Source: an uncultured Aquimarina sp. (GTDB lineage: Bacteria > Bacteroidota > Bacteroidia > Flavobacteriales > Flavobacteriaceae). From it: DNA of 55,077 nucleotides. The stretch is from contig CANMDW010000032.1 in the NCBI GenBank assembly GCA_947496705.1, forward strand, positions 1 through 55,077. Reading direction: 5' to 3'. A program made the position numbers and the translations under genes. Of the stretch, positions 20,801 through 27,731 are shown piece after piece (position 1 is the stretch's first letter; each line of letters opens with the position of its first letter). A model generated the notes under the pieces. That model was not told the DNA's origin and ran no database searches. It was given only the letters and a program-made list of their open reading frames with translations.

Positions 20801-22762
20801 GTTCAGGTAACAAATTCTAACAATACGGTCTGTGGTGAAGCAGTAACGGTAATAGCATTCAATCAGGGAACCCGGATAGATGGCAAACCGGTATTGGTTG
20901 AAAGAAGTAATCCTGATGAGGCACTCGGAGAACCCGATGCCCTTGATTATGATATTGACTACGTATCACTTGGTTTCGGAGGAAGTATCACATTACAATT
21001 TGATCTCCCGATTCTGGATATTGAGGGCAATGATTTTAAAGTCTTTGAAACAAGTACCGGAAATCCAACCTTCGAAGAATTTCCTGAAGAAGCCGATGTG
21101 TATGCTTCTGCAGATGGAATAGATTTCAAACTGTTGGGAAGAGCACGAGTAGATCACTTTCCGCAGGATAATCAATTTGACCTGGCTACCATAGGCCTTG
21201 ATGGTGTAAATTACATTAAAATCGTAGATAAATCTGATACAAACAGCCCTCTTTTTGGAGGACATCATGATGGTTTCGATCTAGATGGTATTAAAGTGAT
21301 CAATTGTCTTGGAGAACCTGGCTGTACGGTTGCTGCTACTACCGAAGTGTTTTTTCATGAACCCCCAAAGCCAATACTTCCTGCTATTAGTATGATTTGC
21401 CCGGGAGAAGAACTTACCCTCGATGCCGGGCGGGATGGATTTGATTATTTCTGGTCCACAGGAGAAACTACCAGAACCATCAAGGTAAACAGTGCAGGTA
21501 TTTATACCGTAGAGATATCAGAACCTTTTGGATGTGGTACTTTGAATAGCAGTATTACTGTGGCAACCGATGTTGATTGTAGCGGACCTAAGTTCGTTTC
21601 CGGACAATTACTGGTAGACAATACCTGGCAAACAGCTACATTACCAAGAACGTATCAATCCCCGATAATCGTAGCCACACCAGTCTATGCAAAGAATAAT
21701 ATACCAGCAGTGACACGAATCCGAAATGTAAATGGAAACCAATTCGAAATTAAGCTGCAAAACCCTCTCGAAGACCCTTTAGAACAGACAACCGTACACT
21801 ATATAGTAGTAGAAGAAGGAGCCTATCTCGAAGCAGTTCATGGCATTACCATGGAAGCAGGAAAAATAATATCAACAAGAACCGATCGAACCAACTCATG
21901 GAAAGCAAAAAAGACCCAGCTTGTTAACGATTATCTGGATTTGGTAGCACTGGGTCAGGTAATGTCTGTAAATGATCGGGATTGGTCGGTATTCTGGTCC
22001 AGAGGCCCCAATGTAAATACCCCACCTGTAGATAATGATCTGCGTATTGGCAAACATGTAGGGCAAGATAAAGATATATCCCGTAATGATGAGACCGTGG
22101 GATACATCTGCCTTGAGGCCGGGCAATATAACTGGGAAAATCTGGTGATGACCACCGATAGAGGAGAAAAAAGTATTCAAGGAATTGAAAACAACCCTCC
22201 TTACAATTATAACCTCACCTGGAATGTATCAAATGTTAATGTGCATACTGCAGTAGCAAGTATTACAGGGATGGCAGATAATGATGGCGGATGGCCGGTT
22301 ATATACGATCAGGGGTTGTCTTCCTCCACAATTGGTCTTGCTATAGAGGAAGACCGTATAAAAGACAATGAAAGGGAGCATATTGCCGAAATGGTAGCGT
22401 ATATGGTGTTGGGAACCAGTATTGAGACTACAAATGTTCCTTTTAACGAAGTAAGAAGCATTGCCCGGGACGGGTTTAAAATAAGAATTTACCCTACTCC
22501 TTCCACAACAGGAATATTAAGTGTAGAGCTGGCTATGTCATCTAATAAGAAAGCATCAGGAGTTCCTGCAGCTGTGATTCCTGCAGGAGGAATCGATCTG
22601 AAAGTTTTTGGAGCCTTGGGCACGCAAATCTTCCAGAAAAAGTATGATGCCTTCAGAACCTATAAAATCGATTTATCAAATCAACCAAGTGGTTATTATT
22701 TCCTGAAGGTTACGGTTGGAAAGAAAATATCATATCATAAGGTCCTAATTCATAATAAATAA
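8894..22762 (+). CDS. Giant modular surface adhesin (4622 aa) with LamG, PPC, CARDB, PKD, SprB-type and lectin-like domains, T9SS tail
   Basis: The gene starts with GTG; the signal peptide ends near YTTHAQ. Domains in order: four EYFF/EYFL repeats (37-350); LamG/concanavalin-like (361-514); two PPC-like beta-sandwiches (about 736-830 and 995-1113); a fibronectin-like domain (1190-1286); three CARDB domains (1288-1676); about nine further Cys-rich PPC-like units with a W/F-Y-x-F core (1686-3243); PKD with YEWDFGDGS (3255-3341); PKD-like and SprB-repeat modules in two 254-aa copies plus a fifth SprB unit; a discoidin-like segment (3996-4137); an H-type-lectin-like stretch (4231-4510); and a degenerate type A sorting domain with IRIYPTPST. 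SprB-type repeats are typical of gliding and adhesion proteins of this phylum. It is probably a long cell-surface filament that binds glycans or other cells. No enzyme motif was found. Confidence 0.85.
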   Translation: MKSLLSHIVGYLLSICFTCSMLLTYTTHAQEPLTNIEYFFDGNDLGFGNNPNLPITQNFDGSTIELSMAQTVATVGLANGFHRLSVRVRNNAGIWSHNETSLFVMQQITLQQAFPIVAGEYFFDDNDLGIGNNSSVSISQSGFALDFIDERLIESLPIGFHKITYRFKSQQGAWSHNESALFFVAENNSGESLPVAITKGEYFFDKGDRGHGKNLPVDLSSVGNSTLLNFTSNFSIDGLGEGFHNITFRFQNEDGVWSHDEQGIFFIVNTAGNNTQIPSKITKGEYFLDGNDLGLGQNEPVTAGFVDGQVVLNFLTDVAIDNLTPGIHNITYRFQNEERQWTHNETAEFTVSASEYPIRPGAGYALGFSGNDFVQSDPVAFTNALTIETWANWSGAALGTLISDYNDTLGYELRVTSDGTLQVLTNTGRITSSTPGKILPNQWTHIAFTYENDTVTLYVNGLSVGSDTGNTITQTNNSLFIGRSQSGGNFFQGKLDEVRIWDHSLSPDEIRSGMTKKLNENHPNYTTHLKKYYRFDEGEGAILTDLITIAGATITGADWQISGAALGDENTFGYGVTTLNFGHPSGDNFATVLTSGTMAGIHIYRVDQAPNVIELPVGFGGLSFFRYYGYFIVNPENSQVDITYNYNGNPFVNSQNTDILNLATRENNATTLWGDSQALLDNSNQRLLTDNSTPHAEYILGEGVTIGIQEGDLSDDPIIITSLPFTDTRNLTLYNDDFNGASNQASADIFYRFTVPLCTDVLTISLCNSAFNTYMHVLDQAGNEVLFDDDGCTGSDRSLIATNALIGGNNYTLVIEGAGTSTGEIDLEIKALPLVEELITETQVCQPGQASIVVDAGSVGTDSNYSWSTGENAKQITVTQNGIYKVTFASGNCVVQDEVTVILNDTAATLTGPDLARLNENITLTYGDDFGVLTWEMSEDNLNWEPLSESSNELNISFNQEGIRYFRVQQDFFGCSTAISNILTVEISELRGDNFDTPFELDLTTAPLQITSANAEYSNQLGTAAGGQSSPDVFYRFSTSICTETISIETCGSDFNTILYVFDANRTLLASNDDACDDDAQLKITVLPETTYFIVAEGFGTATGTINLSIETTDFILELGDDVGLCEGQEIILDSGVIDPNVTFLWSPGGETTPQITVNQIGEYTLEVDRGGCVRTDTVQVNLTPELVVGSVNNVIPANGATELTLPITLFWSPTINAASYDLFVWEDGMTKPDQPFAVGVSSNGFVIEDQLDLGKTYTWQVTASNACQTISNEGPAWNFSLVDLPDLIITQITMDPDRLFAGEEVAIEWSYDNIGLKTTGQITATSEVYLSIDDSLNVADDILIGTTVVDTLVLNPGESTLQNDAFVVPNAVLSGEYFVFMNFTTNGSEGNIENNNAISDDLLIIETVPIADIVVNNISYSSDALSGQIIDVGYQIENIGTAKINKIFSDRIYISDSPVFNISEATLLATQENVEIITEQNGVILDPPLETFELLPGEVTDISLSFNLPENIQGDFFLHIRTDSFNQVFEANETNNNDAGGVITVSLAPVPDLVALSVSSPSLSEAGTLVDVSWSVENQGTGAPFVNSWIDALYLSSSPNCADVSSCGTLVGQFAHFEDPNNPLVSGNTYQGQSQVFLPSNLEGDFFFYLVTNVTGAVSEPSGNNTLISPQAISISSATNPSPGPCGDNFINACAIDIPNENYGYGLIPFNNLDLTNATIEPGEQFSTGIPGQKSLWYKFQIPTSRYVKINVEERDNQLHLGKTQVGVSVFVQPKIAGLPKVTLPDGTSDLSSFVQLNQFGNTFEKCLKEGVYYVRFSADNYLDDIPLNATIEIRSPEEFVALPSNILKAMQHDQPRDAHVFPVPIGHRWRDVVFETGCLSIDSKDEVMPLLGTNFQEYDQSAWFVFKTDDYNDALRIQLNALSDFKDINKVGFRLYQGDARTTTLSNLQLEEEAIFERITRSSFRVDVPFLDSVCNVANDTFYSIQLFFYKNYENRFILSIHDLGMAPTQGTDPANPVVMGMLPKSDTPPVLDDLGGIQVPGGERTAINNYFACNAYMINQPACQVLPATGSYTFGNEEFDLNQWYSFSFDEDVNLWINSNGPGSKYLRLYSGDVQQACTSGERINLVRESSGRFGAFRGVCVSAGNYSLQVLGTSYEDDVLNPKSNLGRENDLEFYVMQLQQTHQFDLSAANRIEKINFDATTASWTSLVDGQEYASTPDIMGCAATVLPAGPLCSDNNAIQGAIYRTINIDRPGELFISSTSPFRHRFYLGDAAALATGFTPTDEIIFEGDLTSGNCFTTLFSGTSNFCVTPGIYTLVSLGINSNVGSVSAPVFTFFEQPAGAPQFTDPATPEDLGDITAALIAGETISSSETRITCESNPLTIDGEAPCRPRYDKLFFRQFFLSSPQLIQITGSDHSSVTTGPSIRLYNGKVSDGIETLKRHDPKFSNDRSNGCKARGSNRTPQWTSNLDICDPQPLPAGWYTVVYYASGGSYDGMTDAYYIRSAARYNNSINIKLVSPRSTLESIHNRPYLASDEGELFWERDPETSGAYPLYTKNYRFTETTLNECIEDAPFVTEFQDFPTGYNRVTYYTFKIKHNSFARFSGYDKGEIYPFDVRKDSISLKIGNPQRIEPLSPCSNGHEYCSLQPGDYTLVVYSKDGDRKVTPSAYIDRVLESRYDFAKNAYDMGEINGDGRSQFMNMDDLYSPHPTYPGRAWTNDFFSCETGAASGDPRWTNELDPPLDYCHSVASVDENHYPLRPNKDHNTLRKNLWYSFVVDGPGMVSVSVFNMTKGKGGFNPYSPDLQELIENFNPFEFDQVFNALFPGPSFQYPFAIYTDEDVSGDLSYEQLMTMSAVDTTTTLESGFIGNNAVIGGLIPRCLNSDRTVSWNIDPCPIKRKRRYYVVVENYGFMLPNSQLEVAVNFRSVEATPSENDRIVNAFNINNTQDPFVTEVLEEGTYDGATSSFTCATRDEYDQNDCGQTTIWYRFESNVSGKIRMNYTIDTLTTRANPKEITLYKELESGKPEGLLTIPLATVSGNKEVEGCLNRGVYYFTLTGCFPTALSVTPSISLIPEAGDICDNPAIAAVDVKNQRIDIPLDISCHSWGGDFGEDDFTNTACIFEDGSVSGLPLEFKDPLKVKSSWFKFSVGDIGKSNLTFEFAGFNSTGGQFVGLSDLAFRVFTGSCGSMTSIGCSSKQTTGFTLDCMPPNTAYYVQVTAPSFANGIVTMSVTAANPSDPTCIPPEFDKVIAEFDTDNQCQGLDICFANLSTQGQDITYEWDFGDGSAVSNELTPCHIYPESTQPVPYEVRLKVRNEVLDKEETVVKTIVTYPSVTPSITYASPVDVTKTVQVGTPMDFIAMVDPAIDLSSVVFEWNFGNDKLFVDQNDPSVILNNLQNPRGIIYEASDVGEQVISLSTFSQGCKTTVTDTITVVTTFDLNVTAIVNAASCFGETDGSIDITVSGGQMPYQFDWGFSTEEDLDNLVAGTYGIVVTDASGTTIEETFIVEQPDRIAVISLITPVSCSGGSDGAIDITISGGTAPYILDWGISQEEDLANLAEGDYTLLITDSTGCTFTDTYTIESSGDLLAVTIMYGSPVDVTKTVEVGTPMDFMAVIDPSIDVSLVVFEWNFGNDKIYLDENDPSIILNNLQNPSGIVYETSDIGEQIISLSVFSQGCNTVITDTLTVIPVADLNVTAIVNAVSCFGEADGSIDITVTGGTMPYQFDWGLSNEEDLNNLVAGTYTIVVTDALGTTIEQAFTIDQPEELVVTSLITPVSCSGDNDGAIDVTILGGTTPYTVDWGISQEEDLVDLAEGDYTLSITDSLGCIYTDTYTIEFSGNPLAVTIETEDISCAQDCLGVARLIISGGVEPYSVIWDDGSIGIERIDLCEGNYSFTITDADNCTLDDQVSIGSEDLPVVTLPAEIHACEGSTALLDAGNQGKYYLWSTGEETQQISVSTPGVYGVQVTNSNNTVCGEAVTVIAFNQGTRIDGKPVLVERSNPDEALGEPDALDYDIDYVSLGFGGSITLQFDLPILDIEGNDFKVFETSTGNPTFEEFPEEADVYASADGIDFKLLGRARVDHFPQDNQFDLATIGLDGVNYIKIVDKSDTNSPLFGGHHDGFDLDGIKVINCLGEPGCTVAATTEVFFHEPPKPILPAISMICPGEELTLDAGRDGFDYFWSTGETTRTIKVNSAGIYTVEISEPFGCGTLNSSITVATDVDCSGPKFVSGQLLVDNTWQTATLPRTYQSPIIVATPVYAKNNIPAVTRIRNVNGNQFEIKLQNPLEDPLEQTTVHYIVVEEGAYLEAVHGITMEAGKIISTRTDRTNSWKAKKTQLVNDYLDLVALGQVMSVNDRDWSVFWSRGPNVNTPPVDNDLRIGKHVGQDKDISRNDETVGYICLEAGQYNWENLVMTTDRGEKSIQGIENNPPYNYNLTWNVSNVNVHTAVASITGMADNDGGWPVIYDQGLSSSTIGLAIEEDRIKDNEREHIAEMVAYMVLGTSIETTNVPFNEVRSIARDGFKIRIYPTPSTTGILSVELAMSSNKKASGVPAAVIPAGGIDLKVFGALGTQIFQKKYDAFRTYKIDLSNQPSGYYFLKVTVGKKISYHKVLIHNK
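8997..9950 (+). repeat. Four EYFFDxxDLGxGxN repeats (about 82 aa each)
   Basis: Units start near residues 37, 120, 201 and 285 of the 4622-aa protein. Each begins EYFF or EYFL, then D..D.G.G.N, and ends with a GFHR/GFHK/GFHN/GIHN strand and W(S/T)H(N/D)E. The Asp/Asn-rich opening could bind Ca2+, but that is inference. Copies are diverged at DNA level, so this is an old domain array. Confidence 0.85.
18929..20452 (+). repeat. 762-bp in-frame tandem duplication (PKD-like plus two SprB-type repeats)
   Basis: Copy 1 runs from about 18929 to 19690 and copy 2 from about 19691 to 20452, a period of 762 bp (254 codons). Each holds a PKD-like unit (SPVDVTKT, GTPMDF, FEWNFGNDK, NNLQNP) and two SprB-type units (SCFGE.DGSIDITV.GG and PVSCSG..DGAID.TI.GG). 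The copies are strongly similar at DNA level but carry many substitutions, so the duplication is recent without being fresh. Confidence 0.88.
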
Positions 22763-22774
22763 CCAGTCAAAATC

Positions 22775-25700
22775 ATGAAAAACACACATTCACTTTTGTT
22801 TATCCTGTTATGGTCAATGACTTGTTTGTCAGGATTGCAGGCACAATCAGGAATCACCGACATTTCTGCCGATCTTTTAGAGACAGATCCATCGATTACC
22901 GATATCAGCCAGTTGGCAGATGTCGAGCCCATAGGGATCAATGATTTGGGTTGGGTAGTAGGACATTATCCTGTTTCCGGAGGGCAAAACCAGCTTTTTG
23001 TGTGGATCCCACCAGAAGATATTACCGTGAGCCAGGCAGGAGAATCTAAAGTGATACTGGTTAGCTCGGCCGTTGGACTTACTGCCGCAGGGATTAGTGA
23101 TAATAGAACTATTATTTATAATGTTACAGACCCGGTGACCAATGATATTACTGGAGGGTATCGCCTATTTAATGAAACGACAGGACTTTATGAAGCCGGC
23201 GTAGGAGCAGAGCATTTTCAGATGAAAGATATCTCGGGCTCCTGGGTAGCAGCAGATGTATTTATAGGACGATCAGGGCCACCACCAAACAATCAGTTTT
23301 GTCCCTTTTCTATTAGTCCGGATTACGGAGTTTTATTTGGCCCGGAAAACCTGGTTCGGGCCATGGTGTTTAATATTGAAGGAGGAGGGCCAGGCTCAGC
23401 ACTGTCGATTGCATTTCAGGAAGCAGAATTATGCGGACTTAGCTCCAGGGCGTATACCGTAAAAGCATCAGCTTCTGGCGATTTACTCTATGTAGGAGGA
23501 GAGAGCTTTGGAAAAGGACAAGGCGATGAGCGGTTTACCAGTGCCCATGCGATGGTCTATAGCCAGGAATCGGGAACTAATTTTACAGTACTCGAAATGC
23601 TGGAAGGAACTCCCGGCCAGATTCGTGAAGTGAATACCATCGGCGAAATTGCAGGTACCTGGTTTACACCTGGCAATAGTCAGACACCCAATTCGCAGCG
23701 GGGATTCAAAACAGCAATAGGGTGTCTGGAACCCTCGGGAGGCTATCGTCCTTTTGTTGATATTTATCCCGATCGCTCCGTATTACCTAATGGAATAAAT
23801 GATGAAGGTTGGACAGTAGGAAACTATCTGTATGGAGCTGCTCTTGAACTTAGAACATTTATGTTTCAATCGTTGGATTGTCATAGCCCTCAACAACCGC
23901 CGGTGAACGACCAGGGAGTAGATATATTGGATTTTAGCAAGGCTTTTAAAGATATGACCGAATATGGCCGGGCAAAGATTGGGCTTAGTGGCTGGCAAAA
24001 ACTGAGCACAGCAAAAGACATCAACAATAACAACCAGGTGATTGGCCGCGGGATTGGCCCCGACGGTAATACCAGGGCATATCTCTTTGCCTTTAATCCC
24101 TGTGAACTTTCAGAAACAAGAGGCATATATCCCAAAGGAAATTTTGATCCCATCAATCCTGCAGGTATGGAATTCTATAATGCAACATACCGTCGTATTT
24201 ATGAGATTGGAAATAATCCGGGTGATTTTGCAACCCTTCCCAGGGTAAATGAGTCTCTGTTAAATCTTTTCAGGGATAATGATAATCTCGAAGGAGAAGG
24301 TACGGAACAAGGATGGTATGTGAAAGAAACTGCCACATATGGTCCGCAAGAACCGGCCGCACTATTGACCAATATAGAAGCCGGATATCCCAATAATGCC
24401 CGGTATGCTATTGAATCCAATTTTTTCCCGGTGCTTACTCAGGGAATCTTTAAAGAGGCATACCTGTCGTTTAAAGTGTGGTCACATCAGGAAAAAGGGA
24501 TTTACGACCATGTAAAAATCGAGATCAGAAGTATAGGGGATGACAATTGGAACTCTTTGGCATATATTTCAGAATCTTATGACCCTGATGCACCGTATTC
24601 TAATTTCAACAATATAGCTACCAACCAGCTGGAAGAAGGATGGGCTAATTATTTCATTGATCTTTCAACATATATAAACAAAGATGTTCAGTTGCGATTC
24701 AGTTTTATAAGTGATGTTTGCGAGACTGGCGATGGTATAATGTTTAAGGATTTTAGGATTCATGGCATTTCAGAAGAAATACAACAGGTAGAGTTTACCA
24801 GATTTCTGGATAAAGGCACTGCAGATAATCGTATTGACTTAATACCAGCAGCCATTGAGACGGCAACTACTGTAGGCCTGGCGGGTACGGTTCCTGTTGG
24901 AGGAGGCCTGACAGTATCTGCATTAAAAGGAACTGGAATTATTGACCCGTCTATTCCAAATGCTTTTAAAGGTTTAGCACCTATATTAGTTAAATCCACA
25001 CCACTAGTCGTTGGGGGTGTTGTTATTGGTGTTATGATTTATTATTACTATAAGACTTCCACTGATCCGCAACCAGCGTATGCTGTAATTTTTACTGCCA
25101 GCCCGGAAGATTTAGCTACAGACCCAGATTTAAAACGTTTTCTGGATCACAAAAAAGAAGTGTTTTTCGATGGTTTTTGGATGACAGACCAATTGATAAG
25201 CGATACCGAGCGAACACTTACCTATGGTGCCGTTGTTGAAGGATTAGAAATGGTGCGAAATGATGCCATTGCAGCTAGTGAAGATCAACCAGCATACCTT
25301 CAGTCTTTTACCAATGTGAGTTCCAAAGAAATTGCTCTGGTAATCCCAACAGAGACAGATTTTATCATGGATCAAAACAATACTCGATTCTGGTTGAAGC
25401 GCTTTTTTTCTGAAATGGCATTACTTACCGATAACATACAAATTGTGCCTTATGTGCATAATACTTTCACGGGAGAATACATTAAAGTAACTACTTCCAC
25501 CGATATCGGAGCAGAAAATGATTATTTATATGCCTATACGCTGGCCCGCGAGGCAATACGCATAGCAAACAATATCTGGGATGATGAGGAGGGAGAGCAA
25601 ACCGTTCCTCGTGACGGAGAAATTATTACCATTCCTGTTGCTGGTGAAGTGGTTCTTGATGATACCTGTAATGAGGATCCTTCAGAAATATTTAAAATGA

Positions 25701-27709
25701 GAAGCCAAAATACGCCTCCTGAAACAGAAACCAGTATTGATGGGAATATTAGAGTAATACGACGTATTCGACGCAATGCTTGTGGAGGATATGCGATTTG
25801 GTTGGGGGGCGCTGGATACCTTACCTATAATAGATTAATTAAGCATTCTCCTCATCAACCTTGCTATGGAATGATTCCTTATAGTGCCAGCAAGAATGCT
25901 TTGTCAACCCAGCTACAGCCATTGAATACAATCGAAACCTGGCTGCTGCCTTTTGCAGGTGCAGTTTCATTCAACATAGGGATTAAAGCCGAACCTCTGG
26001 ATGACCTTATTTTAAGTCCTCAGAATGATGATTACCTGAATGGGGACCCCTTTGAAATAAAACTCAAAGATGGATATGAAATTGAAGATGCTTTTTATGA
26101 AAAAAATTTTATAAACGCCGAAAATACAGTACCAGCTATTGGCCTTAAATCGGGAACCAAGGAAACAACCATTGAGGATCCTGCCAATACTAAAATTGAC
26201 CATTTAAATCTTAAAATAGAACTAGACCCTTTAAGTTTTGAAACTAACAAATTGATACCTCCAAATGGTAGTTTTCGCATTAGGGTATGTGCCAAAGATA
26301 CAGAGCAAAATTATTTTGAATCTGCCAAAGAGATCAATTTAGTGTCACATCGTTTGAGTAAAATTACAGATAATTCAGGTAGGCAATCAGTAATATTCGA
26401 TTTAAATGAACTTGAAACGGCCAAAAATGCAGCCATATTCGTTCCTGGCACACCAGAAAGAGGGCTTATTCACAATAGCGGGACGGGAGATTCGGTAAAC
26501 AGGATTTATGAACAGGAAGATCTGATTTTCCGTGACCAGAAGACAAATAATGGTTCTATTACGCGAAGGGAGTTCTTCGACCGCTGGAATGACTTTCAAA
26601 CTTATATATATCATAGTTTAGGGTATATGGAATCTGATGTATTGGGAGAGGATGCATATCGTATCATTGCCGATCGTATTCTCGATAATGCTACATCAAC
26701 AGATCGGGTAGACTTTTTTGATGAATATAGTGGAGAAGTGATCAGTGGAAACGAAGTAGCTCCTCAAAAACCTTTGTGGAAAGCAGATAAAGAGTACTTT
26801 AGGGGAATCCTGGACGTTTATGCTGCCGCAGCTGCCGCAGATCCTTCTTCTCCTGCAGATGACTACAATTTCAGATGCGATATCCCGGGACAGACCGGTA
26901 AAAAGGGCAGGGCGATCGCAATGTATGTAGAAGACGTGAGTATTTTAAGAATGTTACCTACCATACGGGAGTTGCTGGATGAAGATGTGAGTGGTCAATA
27001 TGTTAACCTACATTTTGTCTTAGGTTTTCTTGATCCCGTCTGGCCAGATGATCATCCGGATATTGGTGATGTTAATCAATGGTTAAGTGACCATGTAGAA
27101 GCCCTCTCTGCCAGATCTAATGTGACCGTATTCACAGCACAATCGTATGTAACTACTTTAAGAAATAAAATTTATGGCACCGATGGAGACGAGGTGCTCG
27201 ACAAGACGATACGATATGATTTGAGCTTTTTAGATCTTTTAAGAATTGGTAATCCCATCAATGAGGGTAATAACTTTAATTTATTGTCAAAATACATGCA
27301 TGCCCTGGGGGAATATGGTGAATTGGGAATTACCTATTGTTCTGATGCCCTGGCAAATCCTGAAACAGAAGAATTAGGAGTATTTGCCGGGGTGCCATGT
27401 TGGAGTACTGTCCGTCCAAATTTAGGGCCTTTGCCGTATATAGGGTATAAAGGCCCCGCTTGCGGGAGTTTAAGGAATTATTTCAAAGACCCTAATGGTT
27501 TTCCAGGCACAAGTTATCATTTCAAAGGATTGAATTTTACAAGCCTGACCGGCAATAATATTCCGGATGTCTTCCGGTTGATGGAAGAGGATAATCAAAG
27601 CAGGTTACGAAAAATTGTTTTAGAGATTCAAAACCTGCGAGATGCAGATGATAAGGCACTGGAGACTATCGTGACCGGAACCGGTAAAACACTTCAAAAA
27701 GGACAATAA
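22775..27709 (+). CDS. Large secreted HAF-repeat protein (1644 aa), function unknown
   Basis: A signal peptide ends near LQAQS. The N-terminal third carries HAF-type extracellular repeats (INDLGWVVG near residue 54, INDEGWTVGNY near 341, INNNNQVIGRG near 417). A MAM/jelly-roll-like segment follows (about 500-670). A glycine- and valine-rich hydrophobic segment (about 731-760, with VVGGVVIGVMIYYYY) looks like a membrane span. The remaining ~880 residues match no family I recognise. There is no YPNP/FPNP sorting domain, so unlike its two giant neighbours it may stay in the periplasm or be membrane-anchored, or be exported with a partner. The gene begins 12 bp after the upstream giant and ends 22 bp before the next, so the three are almost certainly co-expressed. 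Confidence 0.75.
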   Translation: MKNTHSLLFILLWSMTCLSGLQAQSGITDISADLLETDPSITDISQLADVEPIGINDLGWVVGHYPVSGGQNQLFVWIPPEDITVSQAGESKVILVSSAVGLTAAGISDNRTIIYNVTDPVTNDITGGYRLFNETTGLYEAGVGAEHFQMKDISGSWVAADVFIGRSGPPPNNQFCPFSISPDYGVLFGPENLVRAMVFNIEGGGPGSALSIAFQEAELCGLSSRAYTVKASASGDLLYVGGESFGKGQGDERFTSAHAMVYSQESGTNFTVLEMLEGTPGQIREVNTIGEIAGTWFTPGNSQTPNSQRGFKTAIGCLEPSGGYRPFVDIYPDRSVLPNGINDEGWTVGNYLYGAALELRTFMFQSLDCHSPQQPPVNDQGVDILDFSKAFKDMTEYGRAKIGLSGWQKLSTAKDINNNNQVIGRGIGPDGNTRAYLFAFNPCELSETRGIYPKGNFDPINPAGMEFYNATYRRIYEIGNNPGDFATLPRVNESLLNLFRDNDNLEGEGTEQGWYVKETATYGPQEPAALLTNIEAGYPNNARYAIESNFFPVLTQGIFKEAYLSFKVWSHQEKGIYDHVKIEIRSIGDDNWNSLAYISESYDPDAPYSNFNNIATNQLEEGWANYFIDLSTYINKDVQLRFSFISDVCETGDGIMFKDFRIHGISEEIQQVEFTRFLDKGTADNRIDLIPAAIETATTVGLAGTVPVGGGLTVSALKGTGIIDPSIPNAFKGLAPILVKSTPLVVGGVVIGVMIYYYYKTSTDPQPAYAVIFTASPEDLATDPDLKRFLDHKKEVFFDGFWMTDQLISDTERTLTYGAVVEGLEMVRNDAIAASEDQPAYLQSFTNVSSKEIALVIPTETDFIMDQNNTRFWLKRFFSEMALLTDNIQIVPYVHNTFTGEYIKVTTSTDIGAENDYLYAYTLAREAIRIANNIWDDEEGEQTVPRDGEIITIPVAGEVVLDDTCNEDPSEIFKMRSQNTPPETETSIDGNIRVIRRIRRNACGGYAIWLGGAGYLTYNRLIKHSPHQPCYGMIPYSASKNALSTQLQPLNTIETWLLPFAGAVSFNIGIKAEPLDDLILSPQNDDYLNGDPFEIKLKDGYEIEDAFYEKNFINAENTVPAIGLKSGTKETTIEDPANTKIDHLNLKIELDPLSFETNKLIPPNGSFRIRVCAKDTEQNYFESAKEINLVSHRLSKITDNSGRQSVIFDLNELETAKNAAIFVPGTPERGLIHNSGTGDSVNRIYEQEDLIFRDQKTNNGSITRREFFDRWNDFQTYIYHSLGYMESDVLGEDAYRIIADRILDNATSTDRVDFFDEYSGEVISGNEVAPQKPLWKADKEYFRGILDVYAAAAAADPSSPADDYNFRCDIPGQTGKKGRAIAMYVEDVSILRMLPTIRELLDEDVSGQYVNLHFVLGFLDPVWPDDHPDIGDVNQWLSDHVEALSARSNVTVFTAQSYVTTLRNKIYGTDGDEVLDKTIRYDLSFLDLLRIGNPINEGNNFNLLSKYMHALGEYGELGITYCSDALANPETEELGVFAGVPCWSTVRPNLGPLPYIGYKGPACGSLRNYFKDPNGFPGTSYHFKGLNFTSLTGNNIPDVFRLMEEDNQSRLRKIVLEIQNLRDADDKALETIVTGTGKTLQKGQ

Positions 27710-27731
27710 TTAACTTTTAATAACCAGAACA

